A stretch of DNA of 64,000 bases from Oenanthe sinensis (lineage: Eukaryota; Streptophyta; Magnoliopsida; Apiales; Apiaceae), in NCBI GenBank assembly GCA_028671895.1, contig JAPMAC010000196.1, forward strand, positions 496,001 through 560,000, written 5' to 3'. Below are positions 35,101-46,900 of this stretch, piece by piece. Within the stretch, counting starts at the first letter, position 1, and every line of letters begins with the position of its first letter. The notes beneath the pieces were generated by a model. It did not search any database. It was not told the origin of the DNA and saw only the letters and a program-made list of their open reading frames with translations. The translations under genes and the position numbers were made by a program.

Positions 35101-38100
35101 ATGGCAAGTCAATTTGAGATTAAAAAGACTAATTATTTGTCAATTTTGGTACATGATTGGACCGAGGCAGGAGAGTTAGGTAACTGGGCTAGGTTTTAAA
35201 ATGAATATTCGATAGTCTGGTATACACTAACGACTTCTGTTCCTTTGAATAAGAATTTATTAAGACAGGTATAAAGGTTTGCTTAAAACATATCTACATA
35301 TGGAATATCAGTCGTTACATGTAAGATTCAGCGACAGAAGTTGTGAATAACTGAGAATGACATCAATCGAGCACTTCATCTGCCGACTGAGAATTTTGAA
35401 GATGAGCCATCTCAAGCAGACTCGGACAATTTCTTCATGTTTCTGCACTGCACCAGGGAGAACAACAATAATCTCCTGAAGAAGATTTACAAAAATCACC
35501 TACCCAAGGAGTGGAACCTGTTCTTCAACATCTTGTCTCATGGCTTTGCACGGAAGACAGGTGGCTTCCACGAAATTATGCAGTTCAACAAGGTGATTGG
35601 GTATGTAGTGGCCTCTAGGTCAAGGATAAATTTTGGTAAGTTGATCATGGCAGAGATTCTCTAGAACCAGGCAAAAATGGAGAACTTATGTCTGTATCCT
35701 AGGTTTTCACAACTGGTATTGAATCAAGTGCTGAAAGCTGATCAACTCCAAGTGTTTCAGAACAGTCAGTTGGAAGAGTCACCCTCACTCTAGTTCAAGA
35801 CAATTCTGTTGCTACAGAATGAGGCTGACTATCATAACAGGTATACTCCTGCTCCAGTGACCGAGTCTATTAGAGATTACTTTGCTCTTCTTAGACAGAT
35901 TAATGAAGAAGATGCAGAAGAAGAAGAAGAAGTAACCTCTGAAGAGGACAATGAAGCTGAAACTTCAAGTGACTCTGGAAACATAGCAGCAACTGAAGAA
36001 GAAGAACCAGGGACTGAACAAGATGATGAAATAATGGATGAAGCTGGTTCTGAACATGAGTAAGAACTAATTCCTGTAGAAGAACAAAGGAAAAGCCCGG
36101 AAAATCCAATAGAGGAGATAGCTGTTGAGGATTAAGTGGAAGAGACTCAGACCACAGAGTTGTACATCCCTAACCTTTCTGATGAACAAATGGACGAAGG
36201 TACACTTCTTGACTTTGACTTTTCTACTATTCTAACAGAAGAATTTGTCACAATATCTTCTACTGTGCCTCAAACGAAAATGCACACACAAGAGCCCTCA
36301 GTGGCCATCGAAGTTGGCAATGAACTAGCCGACCAACCAGTTCTAACCACTGTCAGAGAACAACAAATACTTCCTTCATCTCCCAAAACCAGAAAAAGAA
36401 CCATTGAGTTAGATGATAGGAGTGAGTCCCTACCGGATCAGGAAGTTTTTCAAATATCCCCTACAACTCTGCCTTCTCAAAAACATCGTAAAATGAATTT
36501 TAAACCTAAGGCATCTGTAAGCCAAGAACCTGATTCTCCAATCTCTGAGACCTTTCTTTTCCTTCATGACCTTAATTCTGAAATTGATAAAATCCTGAAA
36601 GGTATGGGAACAGAAATAGAGTTTGTAACAATATCCGCTACTTCAGTAGCTCGTACTGTTTTGGTAGATCCAATTCAGAACCTGTCTTCACAGACAGTTG
36701 GGGGCATCACTGACTCTAATGAACCATTCATTACCTTGTCAAATGTGGTGACCCCCTAGACTTAACATCTCCAGATCCTATTCAGGATGTTTTCCCTCCC
36801 CACGTGGGTGAAGTGGAAAGGCAACTCTCCCATAGAAGGGAAAAGGTCTCCATTCAAGGAGTAGCAGCGTCAACAGCATCACCACTTCATGTGAAAATGC
36901 CTTCACAAGCTTCGTGGGGAACCACAGGCTCTCAATTATCATACATTACATTGCCTGAGGTGGTGACCCCCTTGGAAATTCCAAGTCCAGCTCTTGCACA
37001 GGAGGTCCTCCCCACCGGGTCAGGTCAAACGGAGGGACAACACACCCATATAAGGGATGAGGACTCTATTAATAGAGTATCTGCTGCTTCGACAGTAGAA
37101 CCTGTTCAGGGTGTCTCTGAGCAGGTAATGCCTTCAATGGCTTCAGATGGCATCACAGATTCTACAAACTTGCCAATCATTGTAGAATTCACAATGGTGA
37201 CCACATTGGGTCTCAACCCCCCAGTTCCTGTAAAAGGAGTTGTCCCCATCCATAGTGGTCAGGCGGAGAGGCAATCTACCCATAGAAGGGATAGGGATTT
37301 TAATGCAGGTATTGAAGATCAAGATGCTATCATGGACATGAGTGAAACACTTAACCTTAGCGATCTTCAATTCCCTGACCCTGATAAGCCCAGTGTGAGT
37401 GTTGAAGGTCGTGCTCAAACAGAAATAGTGAGGAGTGAGACACCCACTAACCAAACAAACACCCCACACATTGCACACACTGCACACAGCCAAAGGATTT
37501 TAAATCTAGAGGCCCAAGTAACAGAAATTCACTACTCAATCAGAAAAATCTTGGAGGTGCAAGAGCAGCAGAGAGCAAAAATAAAAGAAATTAAAGATTT
37601 AGTCAAACAACTGCTGGCTCAAAAAATTCCAGTTTCTACTTAACCAACTCCAACAACTCAGATTACCCTGGTCAGAAGGGAGGATAACCAACTGAGGGGG
37701 AGATGATGGAACAAGAAAAAGTTGGAGCTGAAATGATCTGGAATATACAGCTCAGGGTGAGTCAGATATCTTCTATAGGCCAGGAGCGAGGCAACTGGAG
37801 GAAGGAGAAATATTTTAACCTTATGTGCCAATGGATGTTCCGACTGAAATGGAAATCGAATAAACTGCAAAGGCTGCATGAATAGATGTTGGGGAGGAGT
37901 TTGCAGAAGAATATGCTTTTAATAATGACTGTCTTCTAGTTGGTGTAGACGAAGTTGTTACTCAAGACATAGTTCAGGCTCAAGAATTGATGAAGAGAAA
38001 ATGGAAGAGAACTCAGCACGCTATGGAAAGGAGGAATAGAGTTAAGGACATAGAAGCTAAAGTTGGTCCTGATTAGGATGAAACAAGGAGTTTGCTGAAG

Positions 38101-39211
38101 AAGAAGGAGTCAACTCTTACTCAGAAAAAGACAGAGAAGTCCTTGATCTCTTCATAACCATGAGGGAAAAATTTGAAGATGTTAATGAGCTCTATGCAAT
38201 GTTATCAGAAGAAATTACAAGCGTGTCAGTAAGTGCGGCCAGGTACGGATGGAAAATGTTCATAAATTCAACAAACTGGGATCTAGGATTTTATTGATAA
38301 AGAGATTTGAAAAGATGAATATCGTGGAGTTATATGTGCTGAAGATGAAAGTCACCTTTGGGGGACATAAAACAAATGAGATATTGAGAGATCTGATAGA
38401 GAAGAAAATTATAGACATCGGTGTCGAAGCATTTGAGAAGCCTCCGGTGGTTAAGTACTATAAAGCTACAACACTTTATAACCTAACTTTGTCAGATGAA
38501 TGTCTAGATTCAAGCCATGTAATGTTCATGCAGTATGTAGAAGGGAGGCTCAGAAGAAAGAAGAATAGAACAGGAGAAGATCTAAAGGCTGCTGAGTTGA
38601 TATATGCATTCAGGCTGAACAGAGCGATTAAAACATCAGGTAGATATCTAATGGAGACAACCAGATATTACCAAGATCCAGTGTATGTGAGAAGAGAGGA
38701 TGGCACAGAGGAACTCGAAACCATAAGAGATTCTGAACCTTGCATTCAGACGGAGCCGAATGGAACAAAATACTTCCTATTCAAGAAGAATGGAGTGGAT
38801 AAGAAAAAGGAGCTATCAAAACTGAAGAGAAATAATTCTGAAATTATCTGAAAAGTCTTTTCAAGGGTAAAGAGATCCACTGTCAAATCAGACAAAAAGG
38901 CTTTGAGGATGATTGAAGATGTCCTGGTGGAGAAACTGGCAGAAAAGTCAATGCATGACACTGACCGAGTAAAAGGCTTTCTGAAGAGAATAATAGTGTT
39001 CGTGTTTTCAAAGAGACAATCTCTGGCCTTCGAGTCAGTCTCCAAGAAAAATTCAACGGCATTTCTCACTGAAGTTTTGAAGAAATTAGAAGAACCACCT
39101 CCTGTCAACACTCTTGAAGTGGAAGCTAGAGATTTGGTGAAGCTAAGGTTAAAGCAGAAAGAAGAAGAACTGAGAAAGCATTATTCTAAAACAAGATCTA
39201 AGAACAAATAA
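35101..39211 (+). pseudogene. Element C third ORF (env-like position)
   Basis: Starts at ATG 35101 (MASQFEIKKTNYLSILVHDW), the same MAS start and place as in B and D, and ends with TAA at 39209. The N-terminal globular part has LPTENFEDEPSQADSDNFFM and NHLPKEWNLFFNILSHGFAR and is interrupted by several stops. After an acidic run (EEDAEEEEEVTSEEDN) comes a Ser/Thr/Pro-rich region with imperfect repeats (units begin near 36745, 36960 and 37194), then a coiled-coil-like stretch near 37510-37620. Frame changes lie near 36780 and 37650-38240. The last part is basic (LKLRLKQKEEELRKHYS-like). No signal peptide or membrane helix is evident. Function unknown. Confidence 0.78.
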
Positions 39212-39418
39212 GACTCAGTACAAAGAAGCAGAAGATCATAGATTTATTTGTTCAGGTTAGAGGAACAAACTTCTATTATACTCAAAGAAATCTGGAAATG
39301 TAAAATCTAATCCAGAATGTAGTTAATATTATTTACTGTCTTTCTGCACTTTACTTTTTCTTGTAAGAATCAGTTGAGTTATCCTCTCACAAGATTTGCT
39401 TGTCGAACTCTAATAACC

Positions 39419-39432
39419 AAATAGGGGGAGAT
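39419..39432 (+). other. Element C polypurine tract
   Basis: AAATAGGGGGAGAT directly precedes the right LTR (TGTAAAGC at 39433). The preceding 200 bases, 39212-39418, are an AT-rich 3' untranslated stretch without further features. Confidence 0.92.
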
Positions 39433-40649
39433 TGTAAAGCATAATGTAACATAATATGTAATAGTGATAACTATAACTCAACTAAGAAACAAAGACAGAT
39501 AAATAATACTAATATGCAACACATGAATCCATAAGGACATGTAAACAGAAATCATACATACATCATTGCAGAGCAATAAAGATGAAAGGCTTACTGAACG
39601 TCAGCGAAAGAAGTTCATTAAAATGTTCAGGCCTCAGCAACAAATAAGAGTTCAGAAGATTTCAGACTAAAGATAGTGTAATGATTTAAGTATAGATGTC
39701 AAAGGGTTTCAGTGATTAGAAGCAATGCAATAGTCCAAAGTTAATCAAATGAAATAGAACAGAAGTCAAGGGAAATCAATTCAGTGTTAGTCATTTATGA
39801 ACCAGACCAGTGCATTAAGCGTCAGCACAACAAGAAAAGAATTGTCTTGGTTAAACAGAAGAAAATCAGTTGATCACGCCAGAAGAGTCAAAATCAAGTA
39901 GTAATTACCACAAGCACTTCAAGAAATTGGTTAAGTCAAGTAATACTACATTTGGTGGCTCATGTACTCTTGAAGTACTTTAGAGGTGCAATCAACTTTT
40001 TAAAGGCGCAACAAACCAAAATTAAAAGCTAAGTGAAGTTAAAGAGAAGGTTTGTGGCGCCTGCACAAAGGAATGGGAGTGCAGGCATAACAAAAAATTT
40101 GTGGCGCAACATAAACAAGCTTGAGGCGCAACAAAACTAGTTTAGAGGATTTGGTGGCGCCTACACACTGCAATTAGTGTGCAGTCTCAATAAAATGACA
40201 AAGAGGCGCAACAAAGCTTCTTGGGAATGTTTCTAAGTCATTTAGTGGAGCCTATACAAGGAAACAACTGTATAGACGCAACTAACCTTAGTCTAGAGGC
40301 GCAACAAAGTTTATTTGATGCAACAAACATGTCCAAGGTGCAACAAACATTTATGTAGCGCCTACACACCATCAACACTCTACTAGCGCAACATAGGACT
40401 TATACTTTTTTGGAAATCAATTTCCAAAAAGCCTACATAATATATATGGGTGAAATCAATTTAGATAGTAGCGATTCATTCATCTTCAATAAAAAGACAT
40501 ACAGACGGGAGCTCCATTAAAGACGAATCTTTGTATTTCAATAACTGCCATTTTAATATCTCAAGAACACAAACACTTATTCCCCAATTAAATGACAAAT
40601 CTACCATATCATATTCAACCCCCTTTCTATGATGATTTTGGACCTAACA
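39433..40649 (+). repeat. Element C right LTR
   Basis: 1217 bases, TG...CA ends, followed by the target duplication ATATT (40650-40654). It carries the same GGCGCC/GGCGCAAC stem-loop cassettes (39955-40395) as the left LTR. It shows the empty site for B (about 39490-39500) and lacks about 118 bases present on the left. Confidence 0.92.
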
Positions 40650-41328
40650 ATATTTAATAAATCTGTGAAACTTTTTAGAGCTCCTAATGACAAGAAAACT
40701 CCTGGAGAATGCTCTACAAATAAAGAAAATACCGTGTCAGAGAATATAAAGGTGAATATAGGGTTACTTTCTCAGGAGCAACTTAATGAAAAGTTGAAGG
40801 CAGTAACTAATAAAAACAAACCTAAAAAGGTAAAAAGGAATAGAAATGAAAAAGTAGGAATTACTAAGAAGAATAACTATAAATATATCTCTGATGCTCC
40901 TAGAAAAACCTGTTTTACTTGTGATAATTTAAATCATATTGATATTGACTACAAACAAAACAAAAAGAAGGAACCTGAGAGACCTAGTTCAGAGGCTAGA
41001 AAACAAACTAGATATAGACCACAAAATCTCTGTTTTCACTGTGGCAGTTTATGGCATTCAATTTATACATGCAACGAATATCATAGTTTGTATTACAATT
41101 ATTATGAACCATTGCCTCAACTAAATAAATCTCCAAAACATGCTGTCAAACAAATATATTTGATAAAATCTGAAAAAAGAAAAGTAAACTCTGACAATAT
41201 AAACTCTGATAATGCAAACTCTGATCATGTAAACTCTGATAACATAAACTCTAATAAAAATACTTCTGCTGCAAGGACCCAAACTTGTTTGGGTCCCCAG
41301 ATCTACTAATTAATTTACGTTAATTGAT
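40650..41328 (+). pseudogene. Element D Gag tail and gag-pol linker with two Cys-rich knuckles
   Basis: Resumes D after C. A basic stretch (NKPKKVKRNRNEKVGITKKN) leads to CFTCDNLNHIDIDY, a CCHC-like motif whose last ligand reads Tyr, and then CFHCGSLWHSIYTC, a complete second CCHC motif. An in-frame block of the element motif follows as NSDNINSDNANSDHVNSD. Together with the knuckle at 8490, D has three such motifs, one complete in each half. The frame ends at TAA about 41307, just before protease. Confidence 0.87.
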
Positions 41329-41330
41329 AG

Positions 41331-41700
41331 ATGGAAAACAGGAAAAACATCCTAATAATTAATAGTGGATGTTCTGCACATATGACTAGAAACAAATCTT
41401 TGCTTTCAGAGTTTGAGAAGGCTGGCCTAACAGTATCTTATGGAGATGGCAACATAGGATGAACACTGGGATATGGTAATATTATTATTGGACTGGTTGA
41501 AGGACTCAAGCATAATCTGTTAAGTGTGAGTCAAATGAAAGACAGAGGTAATTTTGTGGAATTTCATGGAACTCATTGTGAAGTGAAAAACAAGAAGGAT
41601 GGCAAATTAGTTATTTTTGGTCACAAACATAAAAAGTTATTTGAAGCTATCTTGGATATAAACTCTGATGGTCCTTTAACTTGTCTACTTGGAAAGGCAT
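41331..41700 (+). pseudogene. Element D protease with Asp-to-Asn active site
   Basis: The active-site triplet reads N-S-G at 41361-41369 (IINSGCSAHMT) where B has D-S-G, so the catalytic Asp appears changed to Asn by one base. The later strands are present (LTVSYGDGNIG, then a TGA at about 41460, LVEGLKHNLLSVSQMKD). About ten residues between GNIIIG and LVEG seem to be missing compared with B. It leads in frame into the pre-integrase region. Confidence 0.87.
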
Positions 41701-43240
41701 CTTCTTTGGAAAGCTGGAATTGTCACAAAAAGCTGTGTCACTTGAACTTTGGAAACATAAATGAATTGGTGAAAAAGGATCTAGTTAGAGGTCTTCCAAA
41801 AGTTCAATTTCATCCTGATGGACTTTGTGATTCATGTCAAAAGCCCAAACGAAAGAAGACATTTTTCAAGGGCAAAACTGAAAATTCTATTGATCAACCT
41901 TTTCATCTATTACATCTTGATTTATTTGGTCCTGTCAACATTATGTCCATTGGAAAGATGAAATATACTCTCGTAATAGTTGATGATTACACTAGATTTA
42001 CCTGGGTGTACTTTTTGCATAAAAAGGATGAAACTGCAGAGATAATTTTTGATCATTTTACAGTGATTGAAAATGAATCACCACACAAGGTAAAGAATTT
42101 AAGGAGTGATAATGAAACAGAGTTTAATAACTCTGCAATGGAGGAATTCTGCTCAACAAAAGGAATTATTCAAAAAATTTCAGCACCTGCACACCTCAAC
42201 AAAATGGTGCAGTTGAAAGAAAGAACATAACTCTAATTGAAGCTGCCAGAATAATGCTAGAAGGAGAAAAGCTACCTACTTATTTTTGGGCAGAAGCAGT
42301 GAACACTGCATGCATTACTCAGAATTGCACTTTGATTAACAATCATGGAATGACTCCATATGAAACACTGAAGGGAATAAAGCCAAATGTTAAATACTTT
42401 CACATCTGTGGAAGCAAGTGTTTTATTCTCAAAACACATCCTTAAAAATTGAAGAAATTTGAACTCAAAGTAGATGAATGAATTTTTATTGGTTATGCAA
42501 CAACTTCTAAAACCTCTTCAAGGGCATTCAAAGTGTTTAATTTAAGGACAAGGGCAGTCATGAAATCAATTAATGTCTCTTTTGATGAAGGAAAAATAGT
42601 TGGATTACATGATTAAAATGCTCAGGAAACTCTGAGATTTGATAATGAAATATAGAATACAAATTCTGTTGAACCAAACTCTGATGAGTTAAACTCTATT
42701 GAACCAAACTCTGATGAGTTAAACATTGTTGAACCAAAATCTGGTGAGTTAAACTATGATTCCTTAAACTCTGATTCAGAGATAATTGAAATAGAAATTG
42801 AAGATTCTGCACATGTTGAGGGGGAGAAACATCAACCATGTACTGATATTGGAGAACAGATCTCAGTTATTGAAATATCAGAGTCTGACCAAACTCTGAC
42901 CAATACAAACTCTGAAACCCTAAACTCTGATCAATCAAACTCTGAAACCACAAACAATGATCACTCATACTCTGATCATTCAAACTCTGAATACATAAAA
43001 TATGAGACATCAAACACTGATGGAAGCACAACTTCAGGGGGATGATCAATATTTATAGAAGAATCATTCTATGAAGGCACAAATCATGGGGGATCATCTA
43101 GTTTAAGAAATTTTCCACATCCAAGAAATTGGACCAAAGATCACACACCTGACTTGATTATTGGTGATCTACAAAGAGGAGTTCAGACAAGAAAAGCTAC
43201 TCAGAATGAATGTCTATTTCATAGTTTTCTTTCTCAAACA
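41701..43240 (+). pseudogene. Element D integrase
   Basis: In order: pre-integrase CHKKLCHLNFGNINEL, zinc-finger half LCDSCQKPKRKK, first catalytic Asp in LLHLDLFGPVN, second in LRSDNETEFNN (the Gly normally next to Asn-Thr/Glu is Glu here). A frameshift near 42200 falls in the helix with the catalytic Glu. The core continues in FWAEAVNTACITQN and HICGSKCFIL. The linker at 42650-43020 is built of the element motif, for example NSVEPNSDELNSVEPNSDEL, followed by an acidic and Ser-rich part with stops. Confidence 0.87.
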
Positions 43241-43969
43241 GAACCAAAGAAGGTTGAAGATGCCTTGAAGGATGCAGATTGGGTTACTGCAATGCAGGAA
43301 GAATTAAATGAGTTTGAGAGAAATGGAGTTCGGACCCTAGTCCCAAGGCCAAAGAATAGATCAATTCTTGGTACAAAGTGAATTTTTAAAAACAAGACAG
43401 ACTCTGATGGAATTATTACAAGGAACAAAGCAAGACTAGTTGCTAAAGGTTATTCTCAACAATAAGGTATTGATTATGATGAAACCTTTGTACTTGTAGC
43501 TAGACTTGAAGTAATTACAATTTTTCTTGCTTATGCTGCACACAAGAAATTCAAGGTCTACCAGATGGATGTTAAAAGTGCATTTTTAAATGGAGAACTT
43601 GAAGAAGAAGTTTATGTTGAAGAACCACCAGGCTTTGTCAATCCAAAATATCCAAATCATGTCTTCAGACTAGATAAAGCTTTATATGGACTCAAGCAAG
43701 CACTAAGAGCCTGGTATGAAACTTCGACTCAATTTTTACTTGAAAGTGGTTTTACAAAAGGTACAATTGATAAAACCTTGTTTTATAGAACTCAAGGTAA
43801 GGATTTATTATTTGTTCAAATATATGTTGATGATATTATATTTGGTTCCGCTAATGAGAAACTCTGTAAAAGATTTTCAAAGCTAATGCAGTCTAGGTAT
43901 CAAATGAGCATGATGGGAGAATTGAGTTATTTTCTTAGACTACAAGTGAAACAAATTGAGGAAGGTATT
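43241..43969 (+). pseudogene. Element D reverse transcriptase, 5' part
   Basis: WVTAMQEELNEFERNGVRTL opens the domain; TGA at 43379 (from Trp) and TAA at 43463 interrupt it. MDVKSAFLNGELEEEVYVEE, ALYGLKQALRAWYE and YVDDIIFGSANEKLCKRF are intact, so both catalytic Asp boxes are present. The frame stops making sense exactly at 43969, where G is inserted after the five bases GTATT; the thumb and RNase H resume at 59280 in the same frame. Confidence 0.92.
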
Positions 43970-46900
43970 TGTGACGCCCCCAGATCCGGGGTCAGGGATC
44001 CGGGTCATCACGGTCCAATTTTCACCACAATAACATCATTCACCTGCTTTAACCATTATAATAAACAAACATAAAAGCATTGACCCCAAATCAAACACAC
44101 AACTCGAGTTATAGTCTTAGGGAACGAACTTAAAATAATAACGGTTATTACAAACCAATGTAACCTCAGGATCTCACACTATTAATATAACTTCCACATG
44201 ATGTTATATTAGAAGTAAACATTAATCCAAGATCTATTGTCACATTACATATTTTTCAACAATTCTAGGATTCTAATCTGGAATCCCGCCTTTCTTGCAC
44301 CATTTATCAAAGTCCTGAACCTGACTAGCTCAAGCTCGAATCTTCATGTTCCTGAACATAATACTTGAGGTAGACAATTCATAGTCATCTCTTTCTGCAA
44401 GATATAAGATTTACAAAAAGCAAGAATGAGCCAAAGAATGCTCAGCAAGTTATTTATCAGAATATTTCAAGGAAAAGGTGATAGCCATAATTATCCCAAC
44501 TGGATATTCAACAACAACAGTATTTAACTTACAATATGAGTGAAGATGTATAACCCATTATATCTCGACAATAACGGAAGCAAAGTTCACGAGACAAGAA
44601 GATGTTCATGATAAGAACGCAATTCAAGTTACTGCAATACAACAATCTAAGTTCACAGATTTTGGGAACGACAGAATCGACATTTTAGCACAATGGCATC
44701 AACCATAGAGTACAATTTATTTGAGCATCAATAAGAAGGCAGTTCAAGATACTGCGATAAGAATCAATAAAATCTCAACAGTTCCCATTAACACTATTGT
44801 TAGTGTAGGAACAGTGACATTGATATATGCAAATAACACCGTACTCAAAACAACCAAACCAACTCAGAGTGGATTACATTCCCGTTGACACTATCGGTAA
44901 CTCAGCACCTAGGCTTTCGTTACAGTGCAACGTCAAATTCCAATTGGAAGAATCGGGCTTAATCTGGAGATTTCTCGACACCCTATTTTACCCGATGATC
45001 ATTCGCACGTACAATAGCAACTCACTTTCTCTACTAGTAGAAGGACAACCCCTTATCGGGACGTCACCCTAGGCAACTCATGGGCCTTTAGGTAACGGCT
45101 GGGTCGGGTGCCATCGACCCCCTTCGCAACCTTTCTCCAATCCCTGATGAATACTTAAACATTCATCAAACCTCTAGAAGGAGATTTAATTGAACCTTCT
45201 AGACAACAACAATCCACTCTATGATTTCAATCAACTGTTAAGGAAGGGAATTTAATACGACCTTCCAGAACAACAACGACAATCAATCACAGGATTTCAA
45301 TCAGCAGATAGGGAAGGGAATTTAATACAACCTTCCAGAACAACAACGACAATCCATCACAGGATTTCAATCAACAGATAGGGAAGGGAATTTAATACGA
45401 CCTTCCAGAACAACTCGACAATCCATCACAGGATTTCGATTAACAGATAAGGAAGGGAATTTAATACGACCTTCCAGAACAACTCGACAATCCAGCACAG
45501 GATTTCGATTAACAGATAAGGAAGGAAATTTAATACAACCTTCCAGAACAACAACGACAATCCATCACAGGATTTCAATCAACAGATACGGAAGGGAATT
45601 TAATACGACCTTCCAGAACAACAACGACAATCTATCACAGGATTTCAATCAACAGATAGGGAAGGGAATTTAATACCACCTTCCAGAACAACAACAATCC
45701 ATTCTAGGATTTCAATCAACAGATAAGGAAGGGAATTTAATACGACCTTCCAGAACAACTCGACAATCCACCACAGGATTTCGATTAACAGATAAGGAAG
45801 GAAATTTAATACAACCTTCCAGAACAACAACGACAATCCATCACAGGATTGCAATCAACAGATAAGGAAGGGAATTTAATACGACCTTCCAGAACAACAA
45901 CGACCTATTGTAGATTTCAATATCTGACAATAGCTTGACTCCCGAACGAGGTAGGAGTACTCTCGAAACACCTGAGTTGACCCACAGTCAACACATTTAA
46001 CAAGACAGACCCTTGAATCAAAGAGACTCAAGAACGCGACCGGGGAGCCGCTAATACTAGCTAAAATAGACTCCACAAAACATTTATCGTTTTGGAGTGA
46101 AACCATGGGCCATAAGGCACCAATACAACTGGGAGGAATATCGGAGCCCGACGTTACCTCCTGAACCTGGAGTTATCGACTCAGAATAAATCCAAAATAT
46201 CCGAGTCATCGCTCACTATTTATTATCTAATGAAAAATAATAATCAAAGGTGCTTAGACAACTCCAGAATATTTTTAAAGAACCAATAAATATTTTAATA
46301 ATATTTAGGAGGCCCATACTAGTCCTCGGAAAATATTAAAAGGATTTAAAAGAATCAATATATTTAATTCTAGTATAATCAAGATCATTTGATATTTAAA
46401 TAATCTCAAATGATTTAACATATTTAAATAATATTTAATCAATATTAAATAATATTTAAATAAACCAAAACAGGTTGGAAGTATTTAATCAGTGGTTAAA
46501 TACCTTTAAAATGTCCCAAAATATTTAAATAATATTTAATCAATATTAAATAATATTTAAATAATTTAAAAAGTCCCGAAAGTATTTATTAACCTCTAAA
46601 TACTTTCTATACTCTTTAAATAATATTTAATAAACTAAATATTATTTAAAACAGTGTACCTCGACTAACCGTCGAGACACGCTAGACTACTCCCGGTCGA
46701 CCATCGAGCACCAAAAAGATGTACTCGACACCAGATTCAGTTATACAAAACTGAAAACAAACGTCCTCTACTTTTTGAGAAGTTCAGAGGCACGAACACA
46801 CAGTATATAGTTCCATCTGAATGGAACTTCAAACATCACAGAGCTTTATAACCAATAAACCGTTATAAAGTCTAGAATTTAGAAAGCTGCTATACGAACT

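Larger units (their letters stand above)
9057..40649 (+). mobile_element. Element C: Sirevirus-like copia
   Basis: LTRs begin TGTAAAGCATAATG and end ATAACA (left) or CTAACA (right). The target duplication ATATT is exact on both sides. The primer site follows the left LTR, and the polypurine tract AAATAGGGGGAGAT precedes the right LTR at 39433. Internal order is gag, protease, integrase, reverse transcriptase, RNase H, a spacer with stem-loop cassettes, and a third ORF. B is inserted 65 bases into the left LTR. The LTR pair differs by many substitutions plus a roughly 118-base deletion in the right copy, so C is older than B. Confidence 0.92.
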
